A stretch of DNA of 64,000 bases, taken from the NCBI GenBank assembly GCA_947495985.1, contig CANMBD010000002.1, forward strand, positions 310,001 through 374,000. The letters are read 5' to 3'. This document shows positions 51,305 to 60,604 of this stretch, in pieces. The translations under genes and the position numbers were made by a program. The notes under the pieces were generated by a model, which worked only from the letters and a program-made list of their open reading frames with translations, was not told the origin of the DNA and did not search any database. Source of the DNA: an uncultured Sphingomonadaceae bacterium (GTDB lineage: Bacteria > Pseudomonadota > Alphaproteobacteria > Sphingomonadales > Sphingomonadaceae). The stretch's first letter is position 1; every line of letters begins with the position of its first letter.

Positions 51305-51768
51305 GACGCATTGGAATCATCGCTGGCGAAGCGGAGAATCATCTTCACCTTGTCCATATCAGGCGCGAAACCATCTTTCTCAATATCCACTATTTCAAAA
51401 CCGAATTTTGCGAAAAACGTTGCAATCTTCGGGGTTGTCAACAGCTCCGCCTCTTGAAACCGGCCTGATGCTTTGATCGCCTGTAAACGATATTCGGCCA
51501 GAAATCGGCCAAGCCCCGATCCATGAAGGGCATTGTCCACCATGCCCCAGGTAAAGCGCGCCTGTCCGCGATCTTCTTTCACAAAGCCGCCGCAGCCGCA
51601 TATATCAGTAGCCTGCTCAACGACGAAATAGTCGCCGTCAGGCCGATCCAGAAATTTGGAAAAATCACCCCGCTCGCTTGCATCGAAATAGCGCGGTACA
51701 TTGCTGTCAAACAACGCCAAGCAGGCGTCTTTATCGGTCGCGACAAACGGCCGGATGGTGGCATTCAT
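51301..51768 (-). CDS. GNAT-family N-acetyltransferase (155 aa)
   Basis: Single GNAT domain. MNATIRPFVATDKDACLALFD is the first strand-helix. The acetyl-CoA-binding segment is GLGRFLAEYRLQAIKASG, with TWGMVDNALHGSG before it. The C-terminal TPKIATFFAKFGFEIVDIEK closes the fold. The acceptor cannot be inferred. It overlaps the end of ubiG by four bases, so the two are translationally coupled, and it converges with the fzlA-like gene. Confidence 0.88.
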   Translation of the reverse strand: MNATIRPFVATDKDACLALFDSNVPRYFDASERGDFSKFLDRPDGDYFVVEQATDICGCGGFVKEDRGQARFTWGMVDNALHGSGLGRFLAEYRLQAIKASGRFQEAELLTTPKIATFFAKFGFEIVDIEKDGFAPDMDKVKMILRFASDDSNAS

Positions 51769-52526
51769 CCACGCACCACGGTCATCAGGTAATTGAGTGC
51801 CAGATTGTCGGAAAGTGAAAAACCATGTGATGGACTATAGGACAGGCCGGTCGTATCCATCACTTTCAAACCTGCCGAATCAAGCAGCTTTTCTAGCTCT
51901 TCGGGCGTAAAAAACTGATCATGATGATGTGTCCCTTTGGGAATGCGCCCGGTCATTTCGGCGAGATCGACCAACATCAGCTTCGACATGGCTGTGCGGT
52001 TGGGGGTTGAGAGGATCATCAAGCCATCATCGGCCAGCGCGTTGGCCAATCCGGCTACGAAACTATCGGTATCATCAACATGCTCGATGACTTCAAGCGA
52101 AGTTACGAGGTCGAAACCACTTGCTCCGAACTTTTCTATCCCGACATTGCGATAATCGATGTTCAGTCGCTGGGGTTCGGCATGCGCCTTTGCCGCCGCG
52201 ATATTTTCCGGCGCAGCATCGAGACCGGTCACATCCGCGCCCATGCGCGCCAAAGGCTCGCAAACCAGTCCGGCACCGCAACCGACATCCAGCGCGCGCT
52301 TGCCTGCCAACGGTCTCAAATCATCGGCTTTTATGCCGAAATGCAAGTTGACTGCATCCCGGATGTAGCCCAGCCGCACCGGATTGAGCCGATGGAGCAT
52401 GGCGGACGACCCGGCGGGGTCCCACCAGTCGGCTGCCAAAGCGCCAAAATGGGCCGCTTCTTCAGGGTTTATCGTGCTTTTGGTTGCGCCTGAAACCGGG
52501 CTGTTGCTGATGCTTGCGTTTGTCAT
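51765..52526 (-). CDS. ubiG: Ubiquinone biosynthesis O-methyltransferase UbiG
   Basis: SAM-dependent methyltransferase carrying out both O-methylations of ubiquinone synthesis. Family marks are FGALAADWWDPAGSSAMLHR and LNPVRLGYIRDAV in the N-terminal part, the SAM motif ALDVGCGAGLVCEPLARMG near residue 75-95, VTSLEVIEHVDD, and GTHHHDQFFTPEELEKLLDS. The length of 253 residues is typical. Divergent from lysC over a 72-base gap, an arrangement common in alphaproteobacteria. Together with coq7 at 59.6-60.1 kb it indicates ubiquinone production. Confidence 0.96.
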   Translation of the reverse strand: MTNASISNSPVSGATKSTINPEEAAHFGALAADWWDPAGSSAMLHRLNPVRLGYIRDAVNLHFGIKADDLRPLAGKRALDVGCGAGLVCEPLARMGADVTGLDAAPENIAAAKAHAEPQRLNIDYRNVGIEKFGASGFDLVTSLEVIEHVDDTDSFVAGLANALADDGLMILSTPNRTAMSKLMLVDLAEMTGRIPKGTHHHDQFFTPEELEKLLDSAGLKVMDTTGLSYSPSHGFSLSDNLALNYLMTVVRG

Positions 52527-52598
52527 AACGTCTCTTTATCACAGCCCGCGCGTCTCGTTCAGACCCTTTTTTCAATAGAAAGACAGATAACAGGCATC

Positions 52599-53867
52599 AT
52601 GGCACGCATAGTGATGAAATTTGGTGGCACGTCTATGGCGGGGATCGAACGTATCCGCCGCGTCGCGCAGATTGTGAAACAGCAATCCGACGCCGGGCAT
52701 GAAGTGGCGGTTGTCGTCTCGGCTATGGCCGGTGATACCGACCGGCTGGTCAATTTCTGCCGCGAAGCCAGCTCATTATATGATGCTGCCGAATATGACG
52801 TGGTGGTGGCAAGCGGCGAGCAAGTCACATCAGGCCTGCTGGCCATTGCATTGCAGTCGCTCGGGGCCAAAGCACGCAGCTGGCTGGGCTGGCAAATGCC
52901 GATCCGTACCATCGAGTCGCATAGCAAGGCCCGGATCGAAACCATCGACGCTGATGACCTGACCGCCTCCATGAAAAGTGGGGAAATCGCCATTATTCCA
53001 GGCTTTCAGGGTATCAGTCAGGACGGCCGGATCACTACATTGGGCCGCGGCGGGTCTGATACCAGCGCCGTTGCCATCGCCGCAGCGGTCAAGGCCGATC
53101 GCTGCGATATCTATACAGATGTCGACGGCGTTTATACGACCGACCCGCGCATTGTGACCCGGGCACGCAAGTTGAAAACCGTAACTTTTGAGGAAATGCT
53201 GGAATTGGCCAGTGTCGGCGCAAAGGTATTGCAAACCCGTTCAGTGGGTCTTGCGATGAAAGAAAATGTCAAAATTCAGGTGCTTTCCTCATTTACAGAG
53301 GAAGGCGTCAACTACACTGCCGATGATCTGCCGGGGACAATGATCGTCAGCGAAAGCGAAATGGAGAAACAGGATATGGAGCGCCAACTGATCACGGGTA
53401 TCGCCCATGACAAGAATGAATCCAAAATCACTCTGACCCGCGTACCAGATAAGCCGGGCGCCGTGGCGAATATATTCGAGCCGCTCGCCGAGGCTGCGAT
53501 CAATGTCGATATGATCATCCAAAACGTCGGACGCGAAAAAGGCGAAACCGATGTGACCTTCACCGCACCTACGAGCGATCTCGACCGGACGATGCAAGTG
53601 CTGGAGCAAGCCAAGGAAGGTATCGGCTATAACCGGCTAATTTCCGACACGAACGTCGCGAAAATATCGGTTGTCGGCGTTGGTATGAAAAGCCATGCCG
53701 GTGTCGCTTCGACGATGTTTAAATCACTGGCCGATCGCGGCGTGAATATTCAGGCGATTACCACATCGGAAATCAAGGTCAGCGTGCTGATAGAAGAAGA
53801 CTATACCGAACTGGCACTCAGGGTGCTTCACACCGCCTATGGCCTGGATGCAGAGGATGCAGCTTAA
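52599..53867 (+). CDS. lysC: Aspartate kinase
   Basis: First enzyme of the aspartate family pathway (lysine, threonine, methionine, diaminopimelate). The N-terminal kinase motif is IVMKFGGTSMAG, followed by VAVVVSAMAGDTDRL, then GRGGSDTSAVAIAAAVKADR and YTDVDGVYTTDPR. Two ACT domains follow from about residue 265 (KITLTRVPDKPGAVANIFEP and ISVVGVGMKSHAGVASTMFK), giving likely feedback control by lysine and/or threonine. The 422-residue length is normal. Three bases separate its stop from the next start, so a transcript shared with the flavin oxidoreductase is likely. Confidence 0.97.
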   Translation: MARIVMKFGGTSMAGIERIRRVAQIVKQQSDAGHEVAVVVSAMAGDTDRLVNFCREASSLYDAAEYDVVVASGEQVTSGLLAIALQSLGAKARSWLGWQMPIRTIESHSKARIETIDADDLTASMKSGEIAIIPGFQGISQDGRITTLGRGGSDTSAVAIAAAVKADRCDIYTDVDGVYTTDPRIVTRARKLKTVTFEEMLELASVGAKVLQTRSVGLAMKENVKIQVLSSFTEEGVNYTADDLPGTMIVSESEMEKQDMERQLITGIAHDKNESKITLTRVPDKPGAVANIFEPLAEAAINVDMIIQNVGREKGETDVTFTAPTSDLDRTMQVLEQAKEGIGYNRLISDTNVAKISVVGVGMKSHAGVASTMFKSLADRGVNIQAITTSEIKVSVLIEEDYTELALRVLHTAYGLDAEDAA

Positions 53868-53870
53868 CCT

Positions 53871-54875
53871 ATGACTCAATCCAAACTCTCCGCGTTAATG
53901 CAGCGCGGCACCGACTTGCTTGGCAGCGAGACCGCAATAATGTGCGGCGCGATGAGCTGGGTGTCCGAGCGCAATCTTGTCAGCGCCATTTCCAATGCTG
54001 GCGGCTTTGGTGTCATTGCTTGCGGTGCGATGACCCCGGAATTGCTTGATACCGAGATTGCAGAAACAAAAAAGCTGACCAGCAAGCCCTTTGGCGTCAA
54101 CCTCATCACCATGCACCCGGATCTGATGAAGTTGATCGAAGTCTGCGGCAATCATGACGTCAGCCATGTCGTGCTGGCCGGCGGCCTGCCACCCAAAGGC
54201 AGCCTGGAGGCGATCAAGGAAATCGGTGCAAAGGTCATTTGTTTCGCCCCAGCAATGGCGCTCGCCAAGAAGTTCATCCGCTCCGGCGTCGATGCTATTG
54301 TGATTGAGGGCATGGAGGCGGGCGGCCATATTGGGCCGGTTGCCACTTCGGTTCTGGCACAGGAAATCCTACCCCAAATTGCTGATCAGGTCCCTGTTTT
54401 TGTGGCTGGCGGCATCGGCACGGGCGACATGATTGGCGCCTATCTTGAAATGGGCGCTAGCGGTGTTCAGCTGGGTACCCGTTTCGTCTGTGCACATGAA
54501 TCCATTGCTCATCCGGATTTCAAGAAAGCCTTCATGCGCGGCAACGCCCGCGATGCCGTGACCAGCGTTCAGGTCGACCCGCGCCTGCCGGTCATTCCTG
54601 TACGCGCTCTCAAAAACAAAGGCACCGAAGAATTCACCCGCAAACAGATTGAAGTCGCCAAGTTGCTCGATGCTGGCGAGATTGAAATGGGCGAAGCACA
54701 ATTGCAGATCGAACATTTCTGGGCTGGTGCGCTGCGTAAAGCGGTGATTGACGGCGATGTCGAAAATGGCAGTGTCATGGCAGGACAGTCGGTCGGCATG
54801 GTCAAGGCCGAGGAAAGTGTGGTGGATATAATCAAGACGCTGACGAAAGAAGCGGAGGCAGCGCTGGCGCGCTAG
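53871..54875 (+). CDS. NAD(P)H-dependent flavin oxidoreductase / nitronate monooxygenase family
   Basis: TIM-barrel FMN protein of the 2-nitropropane dioxygenase/FabK-like family (334 aa). Signatures: ISNAGGFGVIACGAMTPELLD near 40-60, VIEGMEAGGHIGPVATSVLA with the catalytic-type His, VPVFVAGGIGTGDMIGAYLE, and MGASGVQLGTRFVC. Family members oxidise nitronates or reduce enoyl groups; sequence alone does not decide. It follows lysC by three bases and is probably co-transcribed, though no pathway link is evident. Confidence 0.9.
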   Translation: MTQSKLSALMQRGTDLLGSETAIMCGAMSWVSERNLVSAISNAGGFGVIACGAMTPELLDTEIAETKKLTSKPFGVNLITMHPDLMKLIEVCGNHDVSHVVLAGGLPPKGSLEAIKEIGAKVICFAPAMALAKKFIRSGVDAIVIEGMEAGGHIGPVATSVLAQEILPQIADQVPVFVAGGIGTGDMIGAYLEMGASGVQLGTRFVCAHESIAHPDFKKAFMRGNARDAVTSVQVDPRLPVIPVRALKNKGTEEFTRKQIEVAKLLDAGEIEMGEAQLQIEHFWAGALRKAVIDGDVENGSVMAGQSVGMVKAEESVVDIIKTLTKEAEAALAR

Positions 54876-54928
54876 AGCACAAATCTATCCGTCTTGCCTA
54901 AATAACACAGCTTCGGCATAGTTGCCGA

Positions 54929-55465
54929 ATGACTGAAGCCGTTACCTCCCCTGACCCGCTTGCAGAAATGGAGCAGGATAAGGCCCGCGCCTATAACCAG
55001 GGGCTGACACCACTGCATCCACCGCAAAAGTCTCTGATCCGCCTGAATATTGTTATTCTTGCCGCCATATTGATTGTGGCCGCTATCGTCGTCGAATTTG
55101 CGATCCGCAACGAACTGCCAGGCATTGGCGGCATGATCATCGGACCGGTCACGGCCATCATGCTGTTTCTGATCATTCTGCTGCCCGGCCGCATCTATCG
55201 CCGCTGGGGCTATAATATGGGTGACGAACAACTGCGGGTTTTGCGCGGCTTCATGTGGCGGACAGATACGATCGTGCCGTTTAACCGCATCCAGCATATC
55301 GACGTGGCTCAAGGTCCCTTCCAGCGGGCATTTGGGCTGTCGACCCTGATAGTGCATACGGCAGGCACGCATAACAGCATTGTCACCCTGCCAGGCCTGA
55401 GTACCCCTGATGCGGAGGTTATGCGCGACACGATAAAGGGCCATATTCGCCAAGACATGATATGA
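54929..55465 (+). CDS. Bacterial PH-domain membrane protein (YdbS-like, 178 aa)
   Basis: Two membrane helices (about 37-55 and 62-85) are followed by one bPH2 domain: YRRWGYNMGDEQLRVLRGFM, then TIVPFNRIQHIDVAQGPFQR and LIVHTAG. The Arg-Ile-Gln-His motif is characteristic. Overlaps the next gene by four bases. The pair matches the YdbS/YdbT arrangement found in many bacteria, whose role in the envelope is not established. Confidence 0.88.
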   Translation: MTEAVTSPDPLAEMEQDKARAYNQGLTPLHPPQKSLIRLNIVILAAILIVAAIVVEFAIRNELPGIGGMIIGPVTAIMLFLIILLPGRIYRRWGYNMGDEQLRVLRGFMWRTDTIVPFNRIQHIDVAQGPFQRAFGLSTLIVHTAGTHNSIVTLPGLSTPDAEVMRDTIKGHIRQDMI

Positions 55466-56979
55466 ATGACACGCCCCTGACCACAGCAACCGAAGAGTCG
55501 GCTGCAGACGACAGCGCGTCCTTCCGCCGCCTGCACCCGCTCAACATCATATTGAAATCCGTCGCTGCTATCGGGCAAAATCTAATCGCTATGGGCGTGC
55601 TCTATTTCAGCGTTTTTGATCAGAATATCATCTATGCCGGTCTGGCGGCTCTGGCCTTGCTGGCCTTTATCATCGGGATAAATGCCCTGATCTGGTCGCG
55701 CTTCACCTATCATGTCGGGCCCAAGGAAATCCGGATCAAAAGCGGCCTGCTCAGCCGCAATAATCGCTCCATTCCGTTTGACCGGATTCAGGATGTGAGT
55801 CTGGAACAAAAGCTGGTCAGCCGGATATTGGGATTGGCAACAGTGAAGCTGGAGACTGGCGCCGGGGGTAGTGAGGATGGCAAGCTCGATGCGTTGGCAC
55901 TGGCTGATGCTGAGGCGCTGCGAGATACGGTGCGGGACTATAAATCGGGCGTCGCAAAAAACGCGGCAGAGCAAACCGAAGCTGACATCCCGGAAACGGC
56001 GGAGAGAGCGCCGATATTTGCGATGGGTAACCGGAGAATATTTATCGCCGGGCTTTTCAATTTTTCCTTCGTGCTGCTTGCGATATTGGCAGCTATCGCC
56101 CAGAATCTTGATTTCCTTTTGCCGGATGAGTTTTTCAATCCCAGGTACTGGTTGGAACAATTATCTGAGCAGGATGTGGTCAATGGTCTCAGCTTTTCAG
56201 CACAGGTTGCAGGCGCCATTGGCGCGCTTGTTTCCCTGATCGCGATTGGCTCGGGCAGCGGCGTCATCCGGACGTTCATCCGTGAATATGGCTTTCGTCT
56301 TGATCGTGCGGATCGAGGTCAACCCGGTTTCCGGCGTAGGCGCGGCCTGTTCACACTGACAGACATGGTCATGCCGATCCACCGGGTTCAAGCCGCAATC
56401 CTCAAAACCGGTCCGATCCGTCAGCGCTTTGGCTGGTATCACCTGAAATTCCAGTCGCTCGCAAGCGATGGAAGCGGCGAAAGCGACCATAGCGCTGCCC
56501 CTTGCGCGCAAATGGACGAAGTCGACCCGATATTGGCTGAAACCAAGATCTCCAATGTGTCGCCCGACCTAATTTTTCAACGCGTCGATCCGGCATTATG
56601 GTGGCGCGACGCAGTCATTCTGACAGTCATATTAGCAGTCGTGAGCTTCGGCCTTGGTGTCACAATCCATTCCGGTTTTTACGCACTAATATTGCTGACG
56701 CTTCCGATCATCGCGGTGATGTTTCTGAACTGGCGGCATCATCAATATACACTGACGCCGACCCAGCTGTTCGTCCGGGCGGGTTGGTGGCGGCGCAAAT
56801 TGACAATAGTGCCCGTCCGCAAGATCCAGACAATCGATATCAGTCAGTCGCCGCTTGATCATCCTCTCGACCTTGCCTCTATTACGGTCGGTATAGCAGG
56901 CGGATCACCCATAGCGCCGCTCAGGATCAATGCTATTCCCATACCGTCAGCAACGGCCTTGCGCGCAAAACTTGTATGA
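55462..56979 (+). CDS. Multi-PH-domain membrane protein (YdbT-like, 505 aa)
   Basis: Three bPH2 modules separated by membrane helix pairs. Module 1 has YHVGPKEIRIKSGLL and SIPFDRIQDVSLEQKLVSRI. Module 2 has RRRGLFTLTDMVMPIHRVQA. Module 3 has YTLTPTQLFVRAGWW and VPVRKIQTIDISQSPL. Hydrophobic pairs lie near 35-75, 195-275 and 385-425. Starts within the stop of the preceding YdbS-like gene (ATGA), so the two are made together and probably form one complex. Function unknown. Confidence 0.88.
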   Translation: MNDTPLTTATEESAADDSASFRRLHPLNIILKSVAAIGQNLIAMGVLYFSVFDQNIIYAGLAALALLAFIIGINALIWSRFTYHVGPKEIRIKSGLLSRNNRSIPFDRIQDVSLEQKLVSRILGLATVKLETGAGGSEDGKLDALALADAEALRDTVRDYKSGVAKNAAEQTEADIPETAERAPIFAMGNRRIFIAGLFNFSFVLLAILAAIAQNLDFLLPDEFFNPRYWLEQLSEQDVVNGLSFSAQVAGAIGALVSLIAIGSGSGVIRTFIREYGFRLDRADRGQPGFRRRRGLFTLTDMVMPIHRVQAAILKTGPIRQRFGWYHLKFQSLASDGSGESDHSAAPCAQMDEVDPILAETKISNVSPDLIFQRVDPALWWRDAVILTVILAVVSFGLGVTIHSGFYALILLTLPIIAVMFLNWRHHQYTLTPTQLFVRAGWWRRKLTIVPVRKIQTIDISQSPLDHPLDLASITVGIAGGSPIAPLRINAIPIPSATALRAKLV

Positions 56980-57062
56980 CAAGAGCCTGAAGCGATGGTG
57001 CTTGACACGGGCAGCTGAATATTCTCGATAGTTGCAAGAGTTATTTCTTGCAGGAGAACAGC

Positions 57063-58832
57063 ATGCGCCGGGCACATTTTATTACATTGGTTTCTCTCAC
57101 CGCACTGGCGATCAGCGCGCCGGTTCGTGCGGAGGACCATAGCGAAGGCAAATCGTCCGAGCTGCATCAGATTATCGACGATTACTGGAGCTATAATCTT
57201 GAACAATATCCGGAATTTGCTTCCTCCCTGGGCGTTGCAGATTCCGATGGCGGCGTCACCGACCAAAGCCTGGAAGCTGAAGACAAGCGGGTTGAGAAAG
57301 CCAAGGCATGGATGGCACGGCTCGAAAAAATCGACCAGAATAGCCTGTCCGAAGATGACAAAACCAACTTCGGTATCCTCCGGCGCAGCCTGGCCGAACA
57401 AGTTGAAGCGAGCACCTATGGCCAACGTACCATCAATTTCACCAATCGCAGCGGCTGGCATCAAAGCTTTGCAAGCATGCAAAACAACCTGCCATTTCGT
57501 ACAGCGGCGGATTACCAGACTTATGTAAACCGCCTGAAAAAATACGGAATTGTCCACCGGCAATCGATATCTGTTGCCAATCAGGCGCTGCAAGGCGGCT
57601 ATGTCCAACCCTGTGTTTCGATGATCGGCTATGAGACCAGTATTTCCGGGCTCATCAAGGAAAATCCCAAAGAATCACGCTTTTTCGAACCGTTCAAGCG
57701 GACCAAACCTGATGGAATTGATCAGGCGACGTTCGACCAAATCGCAGCTGATGCCTCGAACACCATTACCACCGTCATAAATCCTGCGCTGACCGAACAT
57801 TTGAACTGGTACAATAGCCAATATGCCCCCAATTGCGCCAAAGCACCCGGCGTATCGGCCCAGCCTGGCGGGGACAAATATTATGATTTTCGCATTCGTC
57901 AGATGACGACTACGAACAAGTCGGCGGACGAGATTCACAATATCGGCCTGTCCGAAGTCGCCCGCATCCGGGCCGAAATGGTGGAGGTTGCCAAACAAGC
58001 TGGCTTTGAGACACGCGAGGCCTTTATTCAGGACCTGCGTACCAATCCCAAATATTATGCCAAGACACCCGAAGAACTTATGGAAAAAGTCGCGCGGGTG
58101 ACAAAGCTTATCGATGGCAAGATGCCGTCGATTATAGGCAAGCTGGCGCGTTTACCCTATGGCATCAAAGAGATACCGGCAGAAACGGCAGAAGGCACGA
58201 CCACGGCCTATTATAACCCAGGATCCCCCGATGTCGGCATAGCGGGTTTCTATTATGTCAACACATCCAAGCTGGACCAGCGCCCTTTTTGGGAAATCCC
58301 CGCACTCAGCGTTCATGAAGCGGTGCCTGGCCACCATATGCAGATTGCCTTGCAGCAGGAACTCGACATGCCCGATTTCCGCAAGTATGGCGCATTTTTC
58401 ACGGCTTTTGTTGAAGGCTGGGGCCTCTATTCCGAGCGTCTGGGCATCGAAATGGGCCTTTATGATACGCCAGCCAAGGATATGGGCCGCCTGTCCTACG
58501 AAATGTGGCGCGCCACCCGGTTAGTGGTCGATACCGGTATACACTCAAAGGGTTGGAACAAGCAGCGGGCGATTGATTTCATGACCGACAATACGGCGCT
58601 GAGTACCGCCAATATCGAAGCAGAAGTGAACCGCTATATCAGCTGGCCCGGGCAGGCGCTGGCCTATAAAATGGGCGAACTCAAAATCCGTGAGCTGCGG
58701 ACCAAAGCGACTGAAACTTTAGGCGCAAAATTTGATCTGCGTGAATTTCATGATGTTGTGCTCGGTCAGGGCGCAGTGCCACTCGATATGCTGGAGGCTC
58801 AGGTAAATCGCTGGATCGAAGGGAAAAAATAG
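57063..58832 (+). CDS. Exported DUF885 family metallopeptidase-like protein (589 aa)
   Basis: ATG 57063 is chosen because AGGAG lies five to six bases upstream and a signal peptide follows directly (MRRAHFITLVSLTALAISAP, ending VRA-E). DUF885 proteins resemble M32/thermolysin-like zinc peptidases. The motif HEAVPGHHMQ starts at His418, with a downstream Glu-rich helix (FVEGWGLYSERLGIEMG) that supplies the third ligand in such folds. Full length for the family. Probably a periplasmic peptidase; substrate unknown. Converges with a coiled-coil protein gene, with 26 bases between and no clear terminator. Confidence 0.88.
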   Translation: MRRAHFITLVSLTALAISAPVRAEDHSEGKSSELHQIIDDYWSYNLEQYPEFASSLGVADSDGGVTDQSLEAEDKRVEKAKAWMARLEKIDQNSLSEDDKTNFGILRRSLAEQVEASTYGQRTINFTNRSGWHQSFASMQNNLPFRTAADYQTYVNRLKKYGIVHRQSISVANQALQGGYVQPCVSMIGYETSISGLIKENPKESRFFEPFKRTKPDGIDQATFDQIAADASNTITTVINPALTEHLNWYNSQYAPNCAKAPGVSAQPGGDKYYDFRIRQMTTTNKSADEIHNIGLSEVARIRAEMVEVAKQAGFETREAFIQDLRTNPKYYAKTPEELMEKVARVTKLIDGKMPSIIGKLARLPYGIKEIPAETAEGTTTAYYNPGSPDVGIAGFYYVNTSKLDQRPFWEIPALSVHEAVPGHHMQIALQQELDMPDFRKYGAFFTAFVEGWGLYSERLGIEMGLYDTPAKDMGRLSYEMWRATRLVVDTGIHSKGWNKQRAIDFMTDNTALSTANIEAEVNRYISWPGQALAYKMGELKIRELRTKATETLGAKFDLREFHDVVLGQGAVPLDMLEAQVNRWIEGKK

Positions 58833-58858
58833 CCCTTTTTCTTTGTACAGAGCAAAAC

Positions 58859-59521
58859 CTACTGTTCTTCGTCATCCACAGGAACAGGCGGCGGCGCTTC
58901 ATCGGCACCGGGTGGTACAGCCAGATCGTTATCCGCTCGAGCACCGGCTTCCTGCTTTTCCAGCACTGCGGCATCCTGTGCTTCAAGCCGCGCGCGCGCT
59001 TCGGCGGCTCCGGCTTCACGTGCTTCGCGCTGTGCTTCTATTTCGCGCAAACGTTCTTCAACCGCCTCGGCTTCGCTATCAATCCGGGCCAGCCGCTTCT
59101 GACGTTCCTCTTCGATCAACCGACCCCAATTGACGGTGTCATCCTGTCCTTTTTCGGCATAGGCCTGACGCAACAACCGCTGCGTACAACCGGTGAAACC
59201 ACCAGCTCCGGTAGGCGAACAGCTTTGCGTGCCGTCTTTGCCGACATATTCATAGGCCCTTACACGCTGTGACCAGGCTTCGTTTTTGGCATCATTGGGA
59301 TTGTCGCGAAGTGTTTCGGGAATCCGGTAACGTTCCGATTCATCCTTGCGAGCGCAAACAACTATTTCGCCGTCGGTGCTTTGCGGGCAAGGGTCATCAC
59401 CATAGATGACCAGTTGATTGACCCGATCGCCGCCAGCATCCTGCGCCATGGCGGGTGGTGCCAACATCACACCTGCAAACAGCAGGGGTACCGAAAATGA
59501 AGCTATTTTTGTCATATTCAT
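58859..59521 (-). CDS. Secreted coiled-coil protein of unknown function (220 aa)
   Basis: Signal peptide MNMTKIASFSVPLLFAGVML ending PPAMAQ. The first mature half has four Cys (DDPCPQSTDG, VVCARK, SCSPTG, GCTQRL) and the phrase IVVCARKDESERYRIPETLR, a pattern I associate with sphingomonad periplasmic proteins. The second half, about 140-205, is a charged Glu/Ala/Arg coiled coil, and the tail is Pro/Asp/Glu-rich. Last gene of the minus-strand cluster, 45 bases after coq7. Function not recognised. Confidence 0.8.
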   Translation of the reverse strand: MNMTKIASFSVPLLFAGVMLAPPAMAQDAGGDRVNQLVIYGDDPCPQSTDGEIVVCARKDESERYRIPETLRDNPNDAKNEAWSQRVRAYEYVGKDGTQSCSPTGAGGFTGCTQRLLRQAYAEKGQDDTVNWGRLIEEERQKRLARIDSEAEAVEERLREIEAQREAREAGAAEARARLEAQDAAVLEKQEAGARADNDLAVPPGADEAPPPVPVDDEEQ

Positions 59522-59566
59522 CCTTTGCCAGCGACTGAATGAACCCGTGCTGAAGGGGTAATCCAG

Positions 59567-60103
59567 TCAGAACCGTTTTGAAAGCCCGATCGCGACCTTA
59601 CACCCCAACCGAATGGCAGCGCTTAGTACGGGATAGCCAGGGGTATCTTCAGCGCCCGCCTCAATCGCTGTCTGCTTATGCTCCAGTTCCTCTTCGCGAA
59701 ACTCCGCAATCTTACTGAGCAATTCCGGATCATTCTCCGATTCCAGCTGCTCCATCTGTTCCTGGTAATGCAGGTCAATTTCCGTCTCAACTGCAGCGGT
59801 ACAAGCCATAGCGGCGCGCGGTCCCATGATAGCAGTACCCGCACCAAGCGCATAACCCGCCACTTTCCAGAAAGGTTGCAGCACGGTTGGCCGGACGTTG
59901 CGCTCAACAATCATTTGGTCAAATGCATCCAGATGCCGCTGTTCCTGCTCTGCCATATGGTGGATTGCACTGCTGTCTGGCGCGTCATCCCCCATCACAG
60001 CAAGCTGGCCCTTGTAAATTTGGGCCGCGCCATATTCACCGGCCTGATTTACCCGGATCATTGAGGCGATATCCGGTTTTGCTTTTCCCAATGTCTCAGC
60101 CAT
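59567..60103 (-). CDS. coq7: Demethoxyubiquinone hydroxylase Coq7
   Basis: Di-iron hydroxylase of the last ring hydroxylation in ubiquinone synthesis. The ligand set is visible: E23 in RVNQAGEYGAAQIY, E54-Q-R-H57, then ETEIDLHYQEQ and EFREEELEHKQTAIEAG. The 178-residue length is normal for the bacterial enzyme. It is 11 bases downstream of the dsbB-like gene. Presence of UbiG and Coq7 rather than UbiF is typical of alphaproteobacteria. Confidence 0.95.
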   Translation of the reverse strand: MAETLGKAKPDIASMIRVNQAGEYGAAQIYKGQLAVMGDDAPDSSAIHHMAEQEQRHLDAFDQMIVERNVRPTVLQPFWKVAGYALGAGTAIMGPRAAMACTAAVETEIDLHYQEQMEQLESENDPELLSKIAEFREEELEHKQTAIEAGAEDTPGYPVLSAAIRLGCKVAIGLSKRF

Positions 60104-60114
60104 TGCGCGTCCTT

Positions 60115-60594
60115 TCAGGCCCCGTCTTTCCGGCCCATTGCCATCAGAACCAAGATGAGCATCGCGCCGCCGACAGACAAGAGGAAATTATATCCAGCCA
60201 GAGAAATACCGAAGAGTGACCATGGCGCGACGTCACAGCGCACCAACGGCGCGTTCATGATCGAATCGAGCATATCACCACCAGCTGGGACGTTGGTTGC
60301 GCAGGACGTGATCCCTTCCCACCAGCCATATTCAACTCCGGCGTGGAAACCACCAATCAAGCCGCTGGTCAAAATACCCACAGCGGCCAAAAGCAAGAGT
60401 AACAAGGAAGCCTTCTGCTTGCGCAAAAGCAGTGCACCTATTGCAAAAATTATCGCTGCGAGATGCGGCCAACGCTGCCACATGCACATTTCGCAAGGAT
60501 AGAGGCCAAAGCCATATTCACTGATCAAAGCCCCACCGAGCAAAGATGACGGGATGATCAAAGACAGCCACAAGGCTGCACGGGAAAGGGCCAT
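60115..60594 (-). CDS. dsbB: Disulfide bond formation protein DsbB-like
   Basis: Four-helix inner-membrane thiol oxidase (159 aa) that passes electrons from periplasmic DsbA to quinone. The first periplasmic redox pair is in GLYPCEMCMWQRWPH. The second Cys pair is in ITSCATNVPAGGD and LVRCDVAPW. Hydrophobic helices flank these loops. Ten bases follow the ctpA stop, so it is probably part of the ctpA-dsbB-coq7 transcript. Confidence 0.92.
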   Translation of the reverse strand: MALSRAALWLSLIIPSSLLGGALISEYGFGLYPCEMCMWQRWPHLAAIIFAIGALLLRKQKASLLLLLLAAVGILTSGLIGGFHAGVEYGWWEGITSCATNVPAGGDMLDSIMNAPLVRCDVAPWSLFGISLAGYNFLLSVGGAMLILVLMAMGRKDGA

Positions 60595-60604
60595 ATCCGG
60601 CTTC